This document shows, in pieces, positions 34,271 to 42,736 of a stretch of DNA of 64,000 bases (within the stretch, counting starts at the first letter, position 1; each line of letters begins with the position of its first letter). A model generated the notes under the pieces. It made no database searches, had not been told where the DNA came from, and worked only from the letters and a program-made list of their open reading frames with translations. The position numbers and the translations under genes are program-made. Source of the DNA: Treponema socranskii subsp. paredis ATCC 35535 (lineage in GTDB: Bacteria; Spirochaetota; Spirochaetia; Treponematales; Treponemataceae); contig KE332515.1 in NCBI GenBank assembly GCA_000413015.1, forward strand, positions 1,257,702 to 1,321,701, written 5' to 3'.

Positions 34271-34345
34271 TGCGCGGGGAACTTCGCGCTGACGCGCTCG
34301 TTGCAAGTGGCGCGGGGAACTTCGCGCTCCGCGCTCGTGGACTGT
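34271..34345. repeat. GCGCGGGGAACTTCGCG direct repeats
   Basis: Two adjacent units (GCGCGGGGAACTTCGCGCT) separated by CGCTCGTTGCAAGTG. Variants recur at 34647-34690 and 63672-63725. They lead into the second 280-bp core repeat. Confidence 0.7.
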
Positions 34346-34626
34346 ACGGCACGGATGCCGTGTCGTATCTTAGCAAAACGGCTGCGTATTTTGCTAAGCA
34401 AAATACGGTAGTGAGCGGGCTGTCTCAAAAGTCGGTTACTTTTTCGACAGCCTGTCGAGTTTAAAATTAAGTCTTTATATCGCAATGACTTAATTTTAAA
34501 CATCGCATAGTGTAAATCAAGGAAACTTTCCAAAAACTTCAGTTTTTGGAAAGCCGCGAACGACCACTGCTCGAAATCTTATAGGAAGTCGTAAGGCGAA
34601 AAACGGCCAAGCCGTTTTTCTTTTAT
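34346..34626. repeat. 280-bp multi-palindrome core repeat, copy 2
   Basis: Second full copy, same order of hairpins as 11711-11990. CGTATTTTGC-taa-GCAAAATACG (34384-34406) has lost one base in each arm compared with copy 1, so pairing is kept. CTTTCCAAAAAC/GTTTTTGGAAAG and GAAAAACGGC/GCCGTTTTTC are also preserved. The region 34196-34745 has no credible gene; the 97-codon minus-strand frame within it is a palindrome by-product. Confidence 0.85.
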
Positions 34627-34716
34627 TGGAGACGCACGGCGATTGCTGCGCGGGAAACTTCGCGCTCCGCGCTCGTTGCAAGTCCCGCACTGCTCGCAAT
34701 CGCCGTGCTCTTGCAA
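34627..34716. repeat. GACGC hairpin repeat ending in CTCTTGC, copy 2
   Basis: Stem GCACGGCGATTGC/GCAATCGCCGTGC (34634-34646, 34696-34708) differs from copy 1 at three stem positions, each compensated. The loop contains an insertion of the GCGGGAAACTTCGCG repeat. Its terminal TTGC forms the -35 box of the next gene. Confidence 0.75.
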
Positions 34717-34738
34717 AAACGGTAAAATGAATTACAAT
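34711..34738 (+). promoter_or_regulatory. Promoter of the DUF5312 operon, predicted leaderless
   Basis: TTGCAA (34711-34716), 16 nt, TACAAT (34733-34738), then 7 nt to the ATG at 34746. No SD. The -35 box is the last base word of the structured repeat. Confidence 0.5.
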
Positions 34739-34745
34739 AGTATAC

Positions 34746-36326
34746 ATGAGTTTATTCCGCGCGATCGTTGTTTTTTTCGAATCGATATTCCATAAAGATT
34801 CCCCCGAAGTGCAGCAGCGTCTGCAGAAAAAAAAGCTCGAAAGCGAAATCCTTTCCGCTCAGCCCGCCTTATACAGGAACGGGCGTATTTTGCCGAACTT
34901 TGCGGAAGCCGTGCGTATTCTGTATGTCAACACGCATCCGCTCAACGAATTGTTTGCCGGAACGATCGGCGGTTCCGATATTCCGAAACAGCGGCGCTTT
35001 GAAGCACAGCTCGTGCTGACGGGATTTGCTCCCGAAGATCAGGAAGCGGTAAAATCGCTTTCGTACGCAAACAGAAAAAAAGCCGCGGCGGCAGCGGGTG
35101 CCGATCAAGACCGCGAGTTCGAGCGCCAGCGGCACACGCTCGAAAAAATAATAAAAGCGCTCAACGGCGATTCATTTAAAAACATCGACAAAGAATTGAT
35201 ATCGCTGCATCAGCTCGTCGACTTATGCCGCTTCAATTTCGCCGCAATCATCCATCCTTTCGATGCGAATTTTACGACAATCAATATGTCGTACAAACCG
35301 GTATATCAGGAAGTACCGCTTACACGGATCGGAAACGCAATCGAAGATTTGTATTTTCAAATCGAAGGATTGCAGATTTCGACCGCCGTCGTACAAGCCG
35401 TCATCGCGCTCGCACAGCTGAAAAACAACGGCTCGCTTTCCTCGTCTCGCACCGACGCTTATACCGACAACATAAAAAAAATCGCATACATCATAACGCG
35501 CGTGCTCACGGCGCCGCGTTTACGGGCGCTCATCCGCATATACAAAGAAAACGCGGAGTACAAACCCTCATCGGTCGAATACCGAGAATCGGCTCGGAAG
35601 AATTTTGCGGCTTGGCTCCAACAGCAGTATCAGGCGGATGAACAGCGGATCAAAGCCGAACTCAAAGACGAGCGGCTTTCAAGCGAACTTTCAAAACTCT
35701 TTAACGATTCGCCTCTTGCGACCATTGCGGGCTATGATGCAAGTACCAATGAAAAACTCCGGGCGAATACCGCATTCGCATTCGAGTGGATCACGCCGAT
35801 GCAGATCCTCAAAACCTTTTTGCAGCAATACCTCACTCAGCCGATACAAGCGCTTTTAAACAATATCATCATCGAAGGTTTTTTCAACAATCAAACGTAC
35901 AAATCGGAATTTTCAAGCAGCGTGTACGCATCGGGTGAAAGCCGCGGCAGAATCAAAGCTTTCGAAAATCTTTTTTCGCGCGGAAAAATGTTCGATACCG
36001 CCATACTCGAAAGCTACATCATCGACAGTCACAAAGACAGCGATTTTTATTCGAAGCTTGAGACGATGGTTTCGGCTATCAATGCAAATGCGCAAAAAAT
36101 CATACAGGAAGAAATACATCATCTGCAAACCGTATACATCCAAATAAACGAATTGCTTGCCGATGCAAAAAAAGCGAACAGCGAAATCATTTCAAACCTT
36201 AAAATACTTATGATGTCATCCCGCAACAGAGACGGTATAGATCTGCTCGAACGGCAGCTTCCGAACTGGGCGATTTTCTTTGAGATTATGAAAAATTATA
36301 CGATAATAAATGTAAAGGCAAATTAA
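34746..36326 (+). CDS. Spirochaete-specific protein, DUF5312-like
   Basis: 526 aa, no signal peptide, one hydrophobic start (MSLFRAIVVFFESIFHKDSP) that may touch the membrane. Long helices dominate; a region near residue 450 (INANAQKIIQEEIHHLQTVY) looks like coiled coil. The pattern (LYRNGRILPNFAEAVRILYV, FNFAAIIHPFDANFTTINM, YITPMQ-like segments) matches what I remember as DUF5312 in Treponema; this name is from memory. Function unknown. It heads a run of four genes ending in pheS, with a 9-nt gap to the next. Confidence 0.85.
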   Translation: MSLFRAIVVFFESIFHKDSPEVQQRLQKKKLESEILSAQPALYRNGRILPNFAEAVRILYVNTHPLNELFAGTIGGSDIPKQRRFEAQLVLTGFAPEDQEAVKSLSYANRKKAAAAAGADQDREFERQRHTLEKIIKALNGDSFKNIDKELISLHQLVDLCRFNFAAIIHPFDANFTTINMSYKPVYQEVPLTRIGNAIEDLYFQIEGLQISTAVVQAVIALAQLKNNGSLSSSRTDAYTDNIKKIAYIITRVLTAPRLRALIRIYKENAEYKPSSVEYRESARKNFAAWLQQQYQADEQRIKAELKDERLSSELSKLFNDSPLATIAGYDASTNEKLRANTAFAFEWITPMQILKTFLQQYLTQPIQALLNNIIIEGFFNNQTYKSEFSSSVYASGESRGRIKAFENLFSRGKMFDTAILESYIIDSHKDSDFYSKLETMVSAINANAQKIIQEEIHHLQTVYIQINELLADAKKANSEIISNLKILMMSSRNRDGIDLLERQLPNWAIFFEIMKNYTIINVKAN

Positions 36327-36335
36327 GATCGACAA

Positions 36336-37103
36336 ATGAGAAAAACAGTAATAATAATGCACGACATGATCCCCTCCGGTAAGCGTGAGCCCGCATGCGC
36401 AGTGCGCTCCGTATTGACGTTTTTTCTTCTCTTTGCCGCGTGCGTATTTCCGCACGCGAAAGCGGGAGCCGCGTTTTCGCAAACGCCGGACATCGTCGCG
36501 CATATCCGCATTCCGCTGTGGGCGGAACTCGACGCATATCCTGCTCTCGCAGAAGCGCAGGATATTTCCGCGGGCGTATTCGATTATTCGACCGATCGGC
36601 TAAAAACGCTCGCGCCGTTTATCATCGGCGGAATGGTACACGGCTGGAATTTCAGCTACACGCCGTCCGACAAACTGCGCGGCGTCGAAGAATACATGGA
36701 TTTTTCTCCGGTGCGGGAATTGGGAGAAGCGGAACAAAGCATCGCGTATACGAAACCGTGGGTCGAAGAAGGCAAAGTATACTGCTGGGTGGAATTTACG
36801 CGGACGGAAGCGATGATCCGAAATTATTATCTTTGGGCGTCGATCACAAACGATACGGTACACGGTATAGGCTACGGAAAAATTTCCGACGGCTTCGACG
36901 GCATAACGAACGCAGTACGGGACGCGATCAAAGACGCAGTGCGCGCCTACTTTCGGACAAAGATAAAAAATAAACCGAAAGAAATACGCGGCAGAGTACT
37001 CCTCAGGCGGGAGCCGCTTATCGGCATCGACGCGGGGCGCTATAAAGTCCAGCTTGATTTTTTTCTTGAAACTGATAAAATACTACCGTATACCCAATTT
37101 TAA
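36336..37103 (+). CDS. Exported protein of unknown function
   Basis: 255 aa. A long export signal (residues about 22-45, AVRSVLTFFLLFAACVFPHA, cleavage after AKAGA) follows a basic stretch. The mature part (IVAHIRIPLWAELDAYPALA, FIIGGMVHGWNFSYTPSDKL, AYTKPWVEEGKVYCWVEFTR) has mixed alpha/beta look with no family I can name. The gene follows DUF5312 by 9 nt and precedes another small exported protein, so the three may form one envelope unit. SD is weak (TTAAGA), in line with translational coupling. Confidence 0.75.
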   Translation: MRKTVIIMHDMIPSGKREPACAVRSVLTFFLLFAACVFPHAKAGAAFSQTPDIVAHIRIPLWAELDAYPALAEAQDISAGVFDYSTDRLKTLAPFIIGGMVHGWNFSYTPSDKLRGVEEYMDFSPVRELGEAEQSIAYTKPWVEEGKVYCWVEFTRTEAMIRNYYLWASITNDTVHGIGYGKISDGFDGITNAVRDAIKDAVRAYFRTKIKNKPKEIRGRVLLRREPLIGIDAGRYKVQLDFFLETDKILPYTQF

Positions 37104-37142
37104 CATGTCGAAAGACGAAGGGCACTACGGAGGTACCGCGCT

Positions 37143-37550
37143 ATGAAAAAAATCTTGCTCGCATGCTGCATGCTCTTTGCAGGGATTATGATCTTTGCCC
37201 AAAAAACGGGAACGTTCACGCCCGAAACATCCGCCAACAATAAAGGCTACGACGAAAAGACGACGCGCATCATCATACCGGAAAATCAGCACACGACAGA
37301 CGACACGGCCGAAGTGCGCATCGAATATACGCCGCGCTATGACGAAGTGCGCATCTACTACACGTGCATGTATGTCACCTACGACAAAGGCCAAGCGATG
37401 AACACAGTACTCGCATGTCTCGAAGATTTTATGAAAGCCAATCAATATTATCACTACAAGTACCTCGCGCGCGACAAAGAAAAATATTTTAAAAACGAAC
37501 GCGGCTACAGCTGCGCGCAGTATATGTCATACGTAAAATTCACTCGGTAA
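37143..37550 (+). CDS. Small exported protein of unknown function
   Basis: 135 aa. Signal peptide MKKILLACCMLFAGIMIFAQ. Mature part includes RIIIPENQHTTDDTAEVRIE, VRIYYTCMYVTYDKGQAMNT and EKYFKNERGYSCAQYMSYVK, with four cysteines after the signal that may form disulphides. Strong SD GGAGGT 8 nt before the ATG. No family recognised. It lies 12 nt ahead of pheS. Confidence 0.75.
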   Translation: MKKILLACCMLFAGIMIFAQKTGTFTPETSANNKGYDEKTTRIIIPENQHTTDDTAEVRIEYTPRYDEVRIYYTCMYVTYDKGQAMNTVLACLEDFMKANQYYHYKYLARDKEKYFKNERGYSCAQYMSYVKFTR

Positions 37551-37562
37551 ATCAGGCACGCA

Positions 37563-39122
37563 ATGGACGTTTCAAACATTATTAAAAATCTGCATCCGCT
37601 CGAAACGAAAGTGCTTTTGCGCTATTCGCAAAAAGACGATTTAACGGCCGAAAAACTGCAAAAAGATTTGGATTATAAAGAAGGTCATGCAAACCAGGCT
37701 TTTTCGTGGCTTTCCGGCAAAGAGCTCGTCAAAGAAGCCGGCAGAACGCCGCACACGTATTACGAAATCACCGAACTCGGCCGCTCCGTCGTAAAAGTCG
37801 GCAGCACGATCGAAGAACGCTTTATCAATTTTATAAAAGAACACGGCGCCCAAGTACTTCCGAAGATCGCCGCGGCGCTGAACATCGAAAGCAAAGATAT
37901 CGGAAGCGCATTCGGTCAGCTCGCAAAAGACGGCGTTTTGAAAATGAACGACGAAAAGCAGGTCGTCATAACCGACAAGCCCCTTCCGAAACGCATTTCG
38001 ATCGTCAAAGAATTATTAAAAAAAGCCGCAGCTGCCGAAAACGGGCAGATCGACAGAGAATCGCTTTCCGCCGAAGAAAAGGACGTCATCGCAAGCCTCG
38101 CAAAAAAACGAGGTGCTGCGGACAGCCCGTTCAAAATAATCGAACGCGAAACGGTCACATATAAACTCACCGACGCATACGAAAAAGTCGTCGAAGTGCT
38201 CAAAAAAGCCGGCATCACCGGAAATGAAATCGGAGAAGTGACGCCGCAGCTGCTCTCTTCGGGCGACTGGAAACGCGGAACTTTCCGCGCGTACAACATC
38301 GCGATTCCGCCCGCACGCATCATCCCCGGCAGAACGAATCCCTACGTGCAATTTCTCGAATCGGTAAAAGACAAACTTTCGTCGCTCGGCTTTCAGGAGT
38401 TCGACGGCCCGCTCGTCGAAACCGAATTCTGGAACGGAGATGCGCTCTTTATGCCGCAGTTCCACGCGGCACGCGACATCCACGACGTGTATCGCATCAA
38501 AAATCCGACGCATGCAAAATCGATCGAAGAACCCTACCTGTCGAACGTCAAACGCATCCATGAAAACGGAGGAGATTCGGGAAGCCGCGGATGGAATTAC
38601 CGCTTCGACACGGAGTTTACGCGCCGCCTCATTTTGCGAAGTCAGGGTACCGTTCTCTCCGCGCACCAGCTCCACAAAGCTGAAGTACCGGGGAAGTATT
38701 TCGGCATCGTGCGTTGCTTCCGCTACGATAAAGTCGACGCGACGCACTTGAGCGATTTTTATCAAACCGAAGGCATCGTGCTCGGAAACGATGTCAACTT
38801 AAAAACGCTGCTCGGCTTTTTGAAAATGTTCGCGACGGAAATCGCAGGCGCAACCGACGTCAAATACGTGCCCGGCTATTTCCCGTTTACCGAACCGTCG
38901 ATCGAAGTGCATATAAAACATCCGGTGCTCGGCTGGTTCGAACTCGGCGGATCGGGCATATTCCGCCCCGAAGTGACGAAAGCGATGGGCGTCGACGTAC
39001 CCGTTTTGGCATGGGGCATCGGCATAGACCGCATGGCGCTCATGGCGCTCGGACTCAACGACTTGCGCGAACTTTTCAGTGACGACATCGAACAGGTGCG
39101 CCTCAGAAAAGCGAAGTTTTAA
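37563..39122 (+). CDS. pheS: Phenylalanyl-tRNA synthetase alpha subunit, archaeal type
   Basis: 519 aa, far longer than the usual bacterial PheS (about 340 aa) and with the N-terminal winged-helix repeats of the archaeal/eukaryotic form (residues 1-200: LEKDL-like DLTAEKLQKDLDYKEGHANQ, SWLSGKELVKEAGRTPHTYY). Class II motifs: motif 2 region CFRYDKVDATHLSDFYQTEG, and motif 3 GSGIFRPEVTKAMG with AWGIGIDRMALMALGLNDLR. Spirochaetes are known to carry archaeal-type PheRS through old lateral transfer. pheT is not adjacent, so the subunits are encoded apart. It ends the DUF5312 operon. Confidence 0.95.
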   Translation: MDVSNIIKNLHPLETKVLLRYSQKDDLTAEKLQKDLDYKEGHANQAFSWLSGKELVKEAGRTPHTYYEITELGRSVVKVGSTIEERFINFIKEHGAQVLPKIAAALNIESKDIGSAFGQLAKDGVLKMNDEKQVVITDKPLPKRISIVKELLKKAAAAENGQIDRESLSAEEKDVIASLAKKRGAADSPFKIIERETVTYKLTDAYEKVVEVLKKAGITGNEIGEVTPQLLSSGDWKRGTFRAYNIAIPPARIIPGRTNPYVQFLESVKDKLSSLGFQEFDGPLVETEFWNGDALFMPQFHAARDIHDVYRIKNPTHAKSIEEPYLSNVKRIHENGGDSGSRGWNYRFDTEFTRRLILRSQGTVLSAHQLHKAEVPGKYFGIVRCFRYDKVDATHLSDFYQTEGIVLGNDVNLKTLLGFLKMFATEIAGATDVKYVPGYFPFTEPSIEVHIKHPVLGWFELGGSGIFRPEVTKAMGVDVPVLAWGIGIDRMALMALGLNDLRELFSDDIEQVRLRKAKF

Positions 39123-39167
39123 CAATTAATAAATTATCGTTCGAGTTCTATAATTATTAATATAAAA

Positions 39168-39261
39168 AAGGGGGAAGTCTCCCCCTCGTTTCAAAGTCCT
39201 CGCGCTCAGGCGCTCCGGTCTTTTTCACTACCCCCTCTGCGCTTACACCCCGCAAGGCCCC
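39168..39261. repeat. 94-bp structured repeat, copy 2, terminator-like on the minus strand
   Basis: Nearly identical to 11571-11664. It fills the gap between the convergent pheS and glycerol operons. On the minus strand GGGGG-agactt-CCCCC is followed by TTTTTT, which fits an intrinsic terminator of the glycerol operon. Confidence 0.7.
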
Positions 39262-39279
39262 GAACCGTATCGCAGGCGC

Positions 39280-39660
39280 TTACAGAGAGGCGACGTCATC
39301 GCATGCGATGATATCGGCACCCGTATTGAGGATGTCTTCACAGAGTACGTCTCCCGCATGAACGGGAGCCGGAACGCACAGGCGCTTTATCACTTCCATG
39401 CATTCAAGCTGCATATCGCGCGGTACTTCCGTTTTCGACTTTGCAGGCACGAGCCTCGAAGCCCCCCCTGAAACCTGCACCGTACACGTGAGCGTCCGTT
39501 CGGGATTCGTGAGTTCTTTGTACGCGTACGCTTCGCCGCGCTTGCACGCGTTGCCCGTAACCGAATATGCAGGCCCCTCTGCCGACAGTTTCGTCACTTC
39601 AAGCTGGCAGCCCATCGGACAGATGATGCACGTCATCGTCTTTTTTTCGTTTATCTCCAT
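39280..39660 (-). CDS. DUF1667 protein of the glycerol-3-phosphate dehydrogenase cluster
   Basis: 126 aa from the ATG at 39660 (GAGG 6 nt upstream); the frame opens at 39714 but those residues lie ahead of the SD. Cysteine motif TCIICPMGCQLEV (CxxCPxGC) near the N-terminus and NACKRGEAYAYKELTNPERT, then VQVSGG and PVHAGDVLCEDILNTGADII, the DUF1667 pattern. The conserved cysteines suggest an iron-sulphur or redox role. DUF1667 proteins commonly follow the two flavoproteins of an anaerobic glycerol-3-phosphate dehydrogenase-like system, as here (66-nt gap), and may be its small electron-transfer subunit. Confidence 0.88.
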   Translation of the reverse strand: MEINEKKTMTCIICPMGCQLEVTKLSAEGPAYSVTGNACKRGEAYAYKELTNPERTLTCTVQVSGGASRLVPAKSKTEVPRDMQLECMEVIKRLCVPAPVHAGDVLCEDILNTGADIIACDDVASL

Positions 39661-39726
39661 AAGAAACCTCGTATTCCGAATTTGCAAAATTTTAAAATCG
39701 CGTTTAGCGAACACTGCGCCTCTCGG

Positions 39727-41118
39727 TCAGTCTATCGTATCTTCCGGCGTTTCGATCGAAACGGTGAGCGGCGCTTCAGCCTTTGCAAGGGAAGAAGCCG
39801 ACACGTCCGCAATCTGCATTTCGCCCGGACGCACGATCCGCGCTTTTTTCGAATAGAGCCGCTCGTTGCCGCTGTAGACGGCGACGGTAACGCCTCGGTA
39901 CACGTCGGTGCTGCGGAACATGATCTGCACTTTCGGCTCGTCTTTTTTATCCGCATACTTCTTCGACGCACTTTCTTTAAACGCGTCGTCCCGATCGATA
40001 TGCTGCGGTACGGTGTAGCGCACGCGGTTTCCCGGACGTATGGGAAGCGCAGCGGCATTCGCAGCGTTTTGTCTCGCACTTTCCGCATGACGCGCGTATT
40101 CGGCCGCGCACTTTCCGGCGAGTACGCTTTCGGTCGTCACAAAATCGACCAAGTCGTGAACGTGCACGGTATTGCCGCACGCAAAGATGCCGGGTACGCT
40201 CGTTTCCATAAGCTGATTGACCGACGGACCCTTCGTCACCGGATCCATGTGAACGCCCGCGCCCGTACTCACTTCGTTTTCGGGAATGAGTCCGACAGAA
40301 AGGAGAAGCGTATCGCACGCGACGTATTCTTCAGAGCCTTTTACCGGACGGCGGTTCGCGTCGACGGCAGCGATCGTAACGCCCGTCACGCGCTCTCTCC
40401 CGTGGATTTCGATAACCGTCGTACTCAATTTCAGCGGTATGTTGAAGTTTTCGAGACACTGAGTCATATTGCGGCTCAAGCCCGCCGAATACGGCATCAC
40501 TTCGCATACGACTTTTACGTCGCACCCTTCGAGCGTGAGCCGCCTCGCCATGATGAGGCCGATATCGCCGCTTCCCAAAATAACGATTTTTTTGCCGGGC
40601 AAGTATCCGTCGATATTGACGAAACGCTGCGCGCTTCCGGCCGTAAAAATACCCGCCGGCCGCGTCCCCGGAATGACGAGGGCACCCCGCGTCCGCTCTC
40701 TGCAGCCCATCGCGAGTATAACCGTCTTCGTGTGCAAAAACATAAGCCCGTCTTTTGCATTCATCGCCGTGACGACGTGTTCTCCGCTCGTTTTATCGAA
40801 CGACGTTTCGGTCAGTCCCGCGCCTTCGAAATCTTCCGCCTTATCGATCGAAATGACCATCGTATCCGTTTTGTATTCGATGCCCCGTTCGCGAACCTGA
40901 GAGACAAAGCGGCCGGCGTATTCGGGACCCGTCAGCTCCTCTCCGAAATAGTGCAGTCCGAAACCGTTGTGAATGCACTGCAAAAGAATTCCGCCGAGCT
41001 TCGAATCGCGTTCCAAAATCAATAATTTTTCAGCACCGTTATCGTGTGCCGAAACGGCTGCCGCAAGACCGGCCGGTCCGCCGCCGACAATGACCGCATC
41101 GTATATCGTATTGCTCAT
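39727..41118 (-). CDS. FAD-dependent pyridine-nucleotide oxidoreductase (second subunit of the G3P dehydrogenase cluster)
   Basis: 463 aa. N-terminal FAD motif DAVIVGGGPAGLAAAVSAHD; NAD(P)-binding motif KIVILGSGDIGLIMARRLTL; active-site region VILAMGCRERTRGALVIPGT and the C-terminal VPGIFACGNTVHVHDLVDFV that closes the FAD site. It has about 50 C-terminal residues with a DUF-like beta part (VQIMFRSTDVYRGVTVAVYS). This is the NADH-oxidase-like partner that passes electrons from the GlpA-type subunit. The start overlaps the stop of the GlpA-like gene (ATGA). Confidence 0.9.
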   Translation of the reverse strand: MSNTIYDAVIVGGGPAGLAAAVSAHDNGAEKLLILERDSKLGGILLQCIHNGFGLHYFGEELTGPEYAGRFVSQVRERGIEYKTDTMVISIDKAEDFEGAGLTETSFDKTSGEHVVTAMNAKDGLMFLHTKTVILAMGCRERTRGALVIPGTRPAGIFTAGSAQRFVNIDGYLPGKKIVILGSGDIGLIMARRLTLEGCDVKVVCEVMPYSAGLSRNMTQCLENFNIPLKLSTTVIEIHGRERVTGVTIAAVDANRRPVKGSEEYVACDTLLLSVGLIPENEVSTGAGVHMDPVTKGPSVNQLMETSVPGIFACGNTVHVHDLVDFVTTESVLAGKCAAEYARHAESARQNAANAAALPIRPGNRVRYTVPQHIDRDDAFKESASKKYADKKDEPKVQIMFRSTDVYRGVTVAVYSGNERLYSKKARIVRPGEMQIADVSASSLAKAEAPLTVSIETPEDTID

Positions 41119-42638
41119 CGTTTCGCCCCCTGCATCGATTCATCGTCGGAAAAGTCGCGCGTTTTACCCGCAAGCATGAACGACGCGCCGCCTTTTTTCG
41201 TCACCGACGTCATCGGAATATGCGCTTCGCGCGAAAGGATTTCCGTAACGCGCGGCGAGCAAAAACCGCTTTGGCATCTGCCCATGCCCGCCCTCGTCCT
41301 CCGTTTGATACCGTCGACATCGAGCGCGCCGAGCGGAGAACGGATCGCCTGCACGATTTCCGCTTCCGTTACCGTTTCGCAGCGGCAGATGATCTGCCCG
41401 TACAGCGGATCTTCTTTAATAAGTTTTAAGCGCGTCGCAATATCCGCCGTGTGAAAGGCGGTGATTCCCTTGCGCTCTTCAATAAAATCGTCCCGCTTTT
41501 TTACATCGAGACCCGCGCTTTTAAGCAGTTCCGCGACGTATTCGGCGGTTGCCGGAGCGGCGGAAAGACCCGGCGAGCAGATACCGCTCGCGTTGATAAA
41601 GCCTTTTACGTTCGCATCTTCTTCAATGATAAAATCTTCGATGCTTTCGCCCGCATTTCCGTTTTCATCCGCTTCACAGGCGATCGCGCGGATACCGGCA
41701 AAGGAATTGATAATATTGCCGCGGGGGATATCGGGGATCGTCAGCGACGCTTTTGCAAGCACGTCCGCCTGCGATACGGCGGTAGTACCCGTATAGCCGT
41801 CCATATCGCCGCTTTGGTCGTCGGCGCTCGGCCCGATCAAAATATTGCCGTCGACGGTCTGCGTTACGAGCACGCCTTTTCCGAGCGCGGTCGGCGTTTG
41901 AAAGAGCGTATGATTGACGAGGGATTTACAGTTGTTGTCAAGAAGACAGTATTCGCCGCGCCGCTGCTTGATGACGAATTTCCGAGCGCCCGCCATCGCA
42001 CTCACTTTATCCGCAAAGATGCCCGCAGCGTTTACGACGTACTTCGCGCGGATCTCTCCGTGCCCCGTACGTAGCACGAAGACTCCGTCCGTTTTTTCGA
42101 TCGCGTGAACCGCCGTATTTCTGAAAAATTCCGCGCCGTTTATGACCGCACTTTCGGCAAAGGCCCACGTCGCTTTGTACGGACACATGATCCCCGCAGT
42201 CGGAGAGTACAGCGCCGCAAGCGAATTGTCGCCGAGATTCGGTTCCATATCGTGCAGTTCTTCGCTTTCGACGATGCGCAAATCTTTAACACCGTTTTTT
42301 CTGCCGCGCTCGAGCAGCGTATTTAAAAGAGTTCTGCCCTGTTCGTCGAAAGCGATGACGAGCGAGCCGTTGTTTTCGTAATCGAAATGCAATTTTTTTG
42401 CAAGTTCCGGATACAATTCGCTTCCGCGCACGTTGAGGCGCGCCATGAGCGTACCCGGCACGGGATCGAATCCTCCGTGAACGATCGCGGAGTTCGCCTT
42501 AGAACTTCCGCACGCGATATCGTTTTCTTTTTCGATGAGCGCGATCTTTGCGGTAGTTTTTGCAAGCTCCCGCGCGATGCAGGCGCCGGTAATCCCCGCG
42601 CCGATTATCGCAACATCATACATACCCATGCTATTCAT
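41115..42638 (-). CDS. glpA: GlpA-like FAD glycerol-3-phosphate dehydrogenase with BFD-type [2Fe-2S] domain
   Basis: 507 aa from the ATG at 42638 (GGAGG 4 nt upstream). FAD motif VAIIGAGITGACIARELAKT, then DAO-type blocks (IACGSSKANSAIVHGGFDPV, YVVNAAGIFADKVSAMAG, GRSD-equivalent GPSADDQSGDMDGYTGT). The C-terminal domain has the BFD-like cysteines: ICRCETVTEAEIVQAIRSP and GMGRCQSGFCSPRVTEILSR. It oxidises sn-glycerol-3-phosphate to DHAP. The symbol is by resemblance. Downstream of glpK by 98 nt with AT-rich spacer. Confidence 0.88.
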   Translation of the reverse strand: MNSMGMYDVAIIGAGITGACIARELAKTTAKIALIEKENDIACGSSKANSAIVHGGFDPVPGTLMARLNVRGSELYPELAKKLHFDYENNGSLVIAFDEQGRTLLNTLLERGRKNGVKDLRIVESEELHDMEPNLGDNSLAALYSPTAGIMCPYKATWAFAESAVINGAEFFRNTAVHAIEKTDGVFVLRTGHGEIRAKYVVNAAGIFADKVSAMAGARKFVIKQRRGEYCLLDNNCKSLVNHTLFQTPTALGKGVLVTQTVDGNILIGPSADDQSGDMDGYTGTTAVSQADVLAKASLTIPDIPRGNIINSFAGIRAIACEADENGNAGESIEDFIIEEDANVKGFINASGICSPGLSAAPATAEYVAELLKSAGLDVKKRDDFIEERKGITAFHTADIATRLKLIKEDPLYGQIICRCETVTEAEIVQAIRSPLGALDVDGIKRRTRAGMGRCQSGFCSPRVTEILSREAHIPMTSVTKKGGASFMLAGKTRDFSDDESMQGAKR

Positions 42639-42736
42639 GATGCCTCCAGCAAACATAATTACTATCAATTATCGGCCGCTTCTAAAAACCGAAGTTTTCA
42701 GGCAGGCGGAAAAATTATTAATAAACTTAAAAATTA

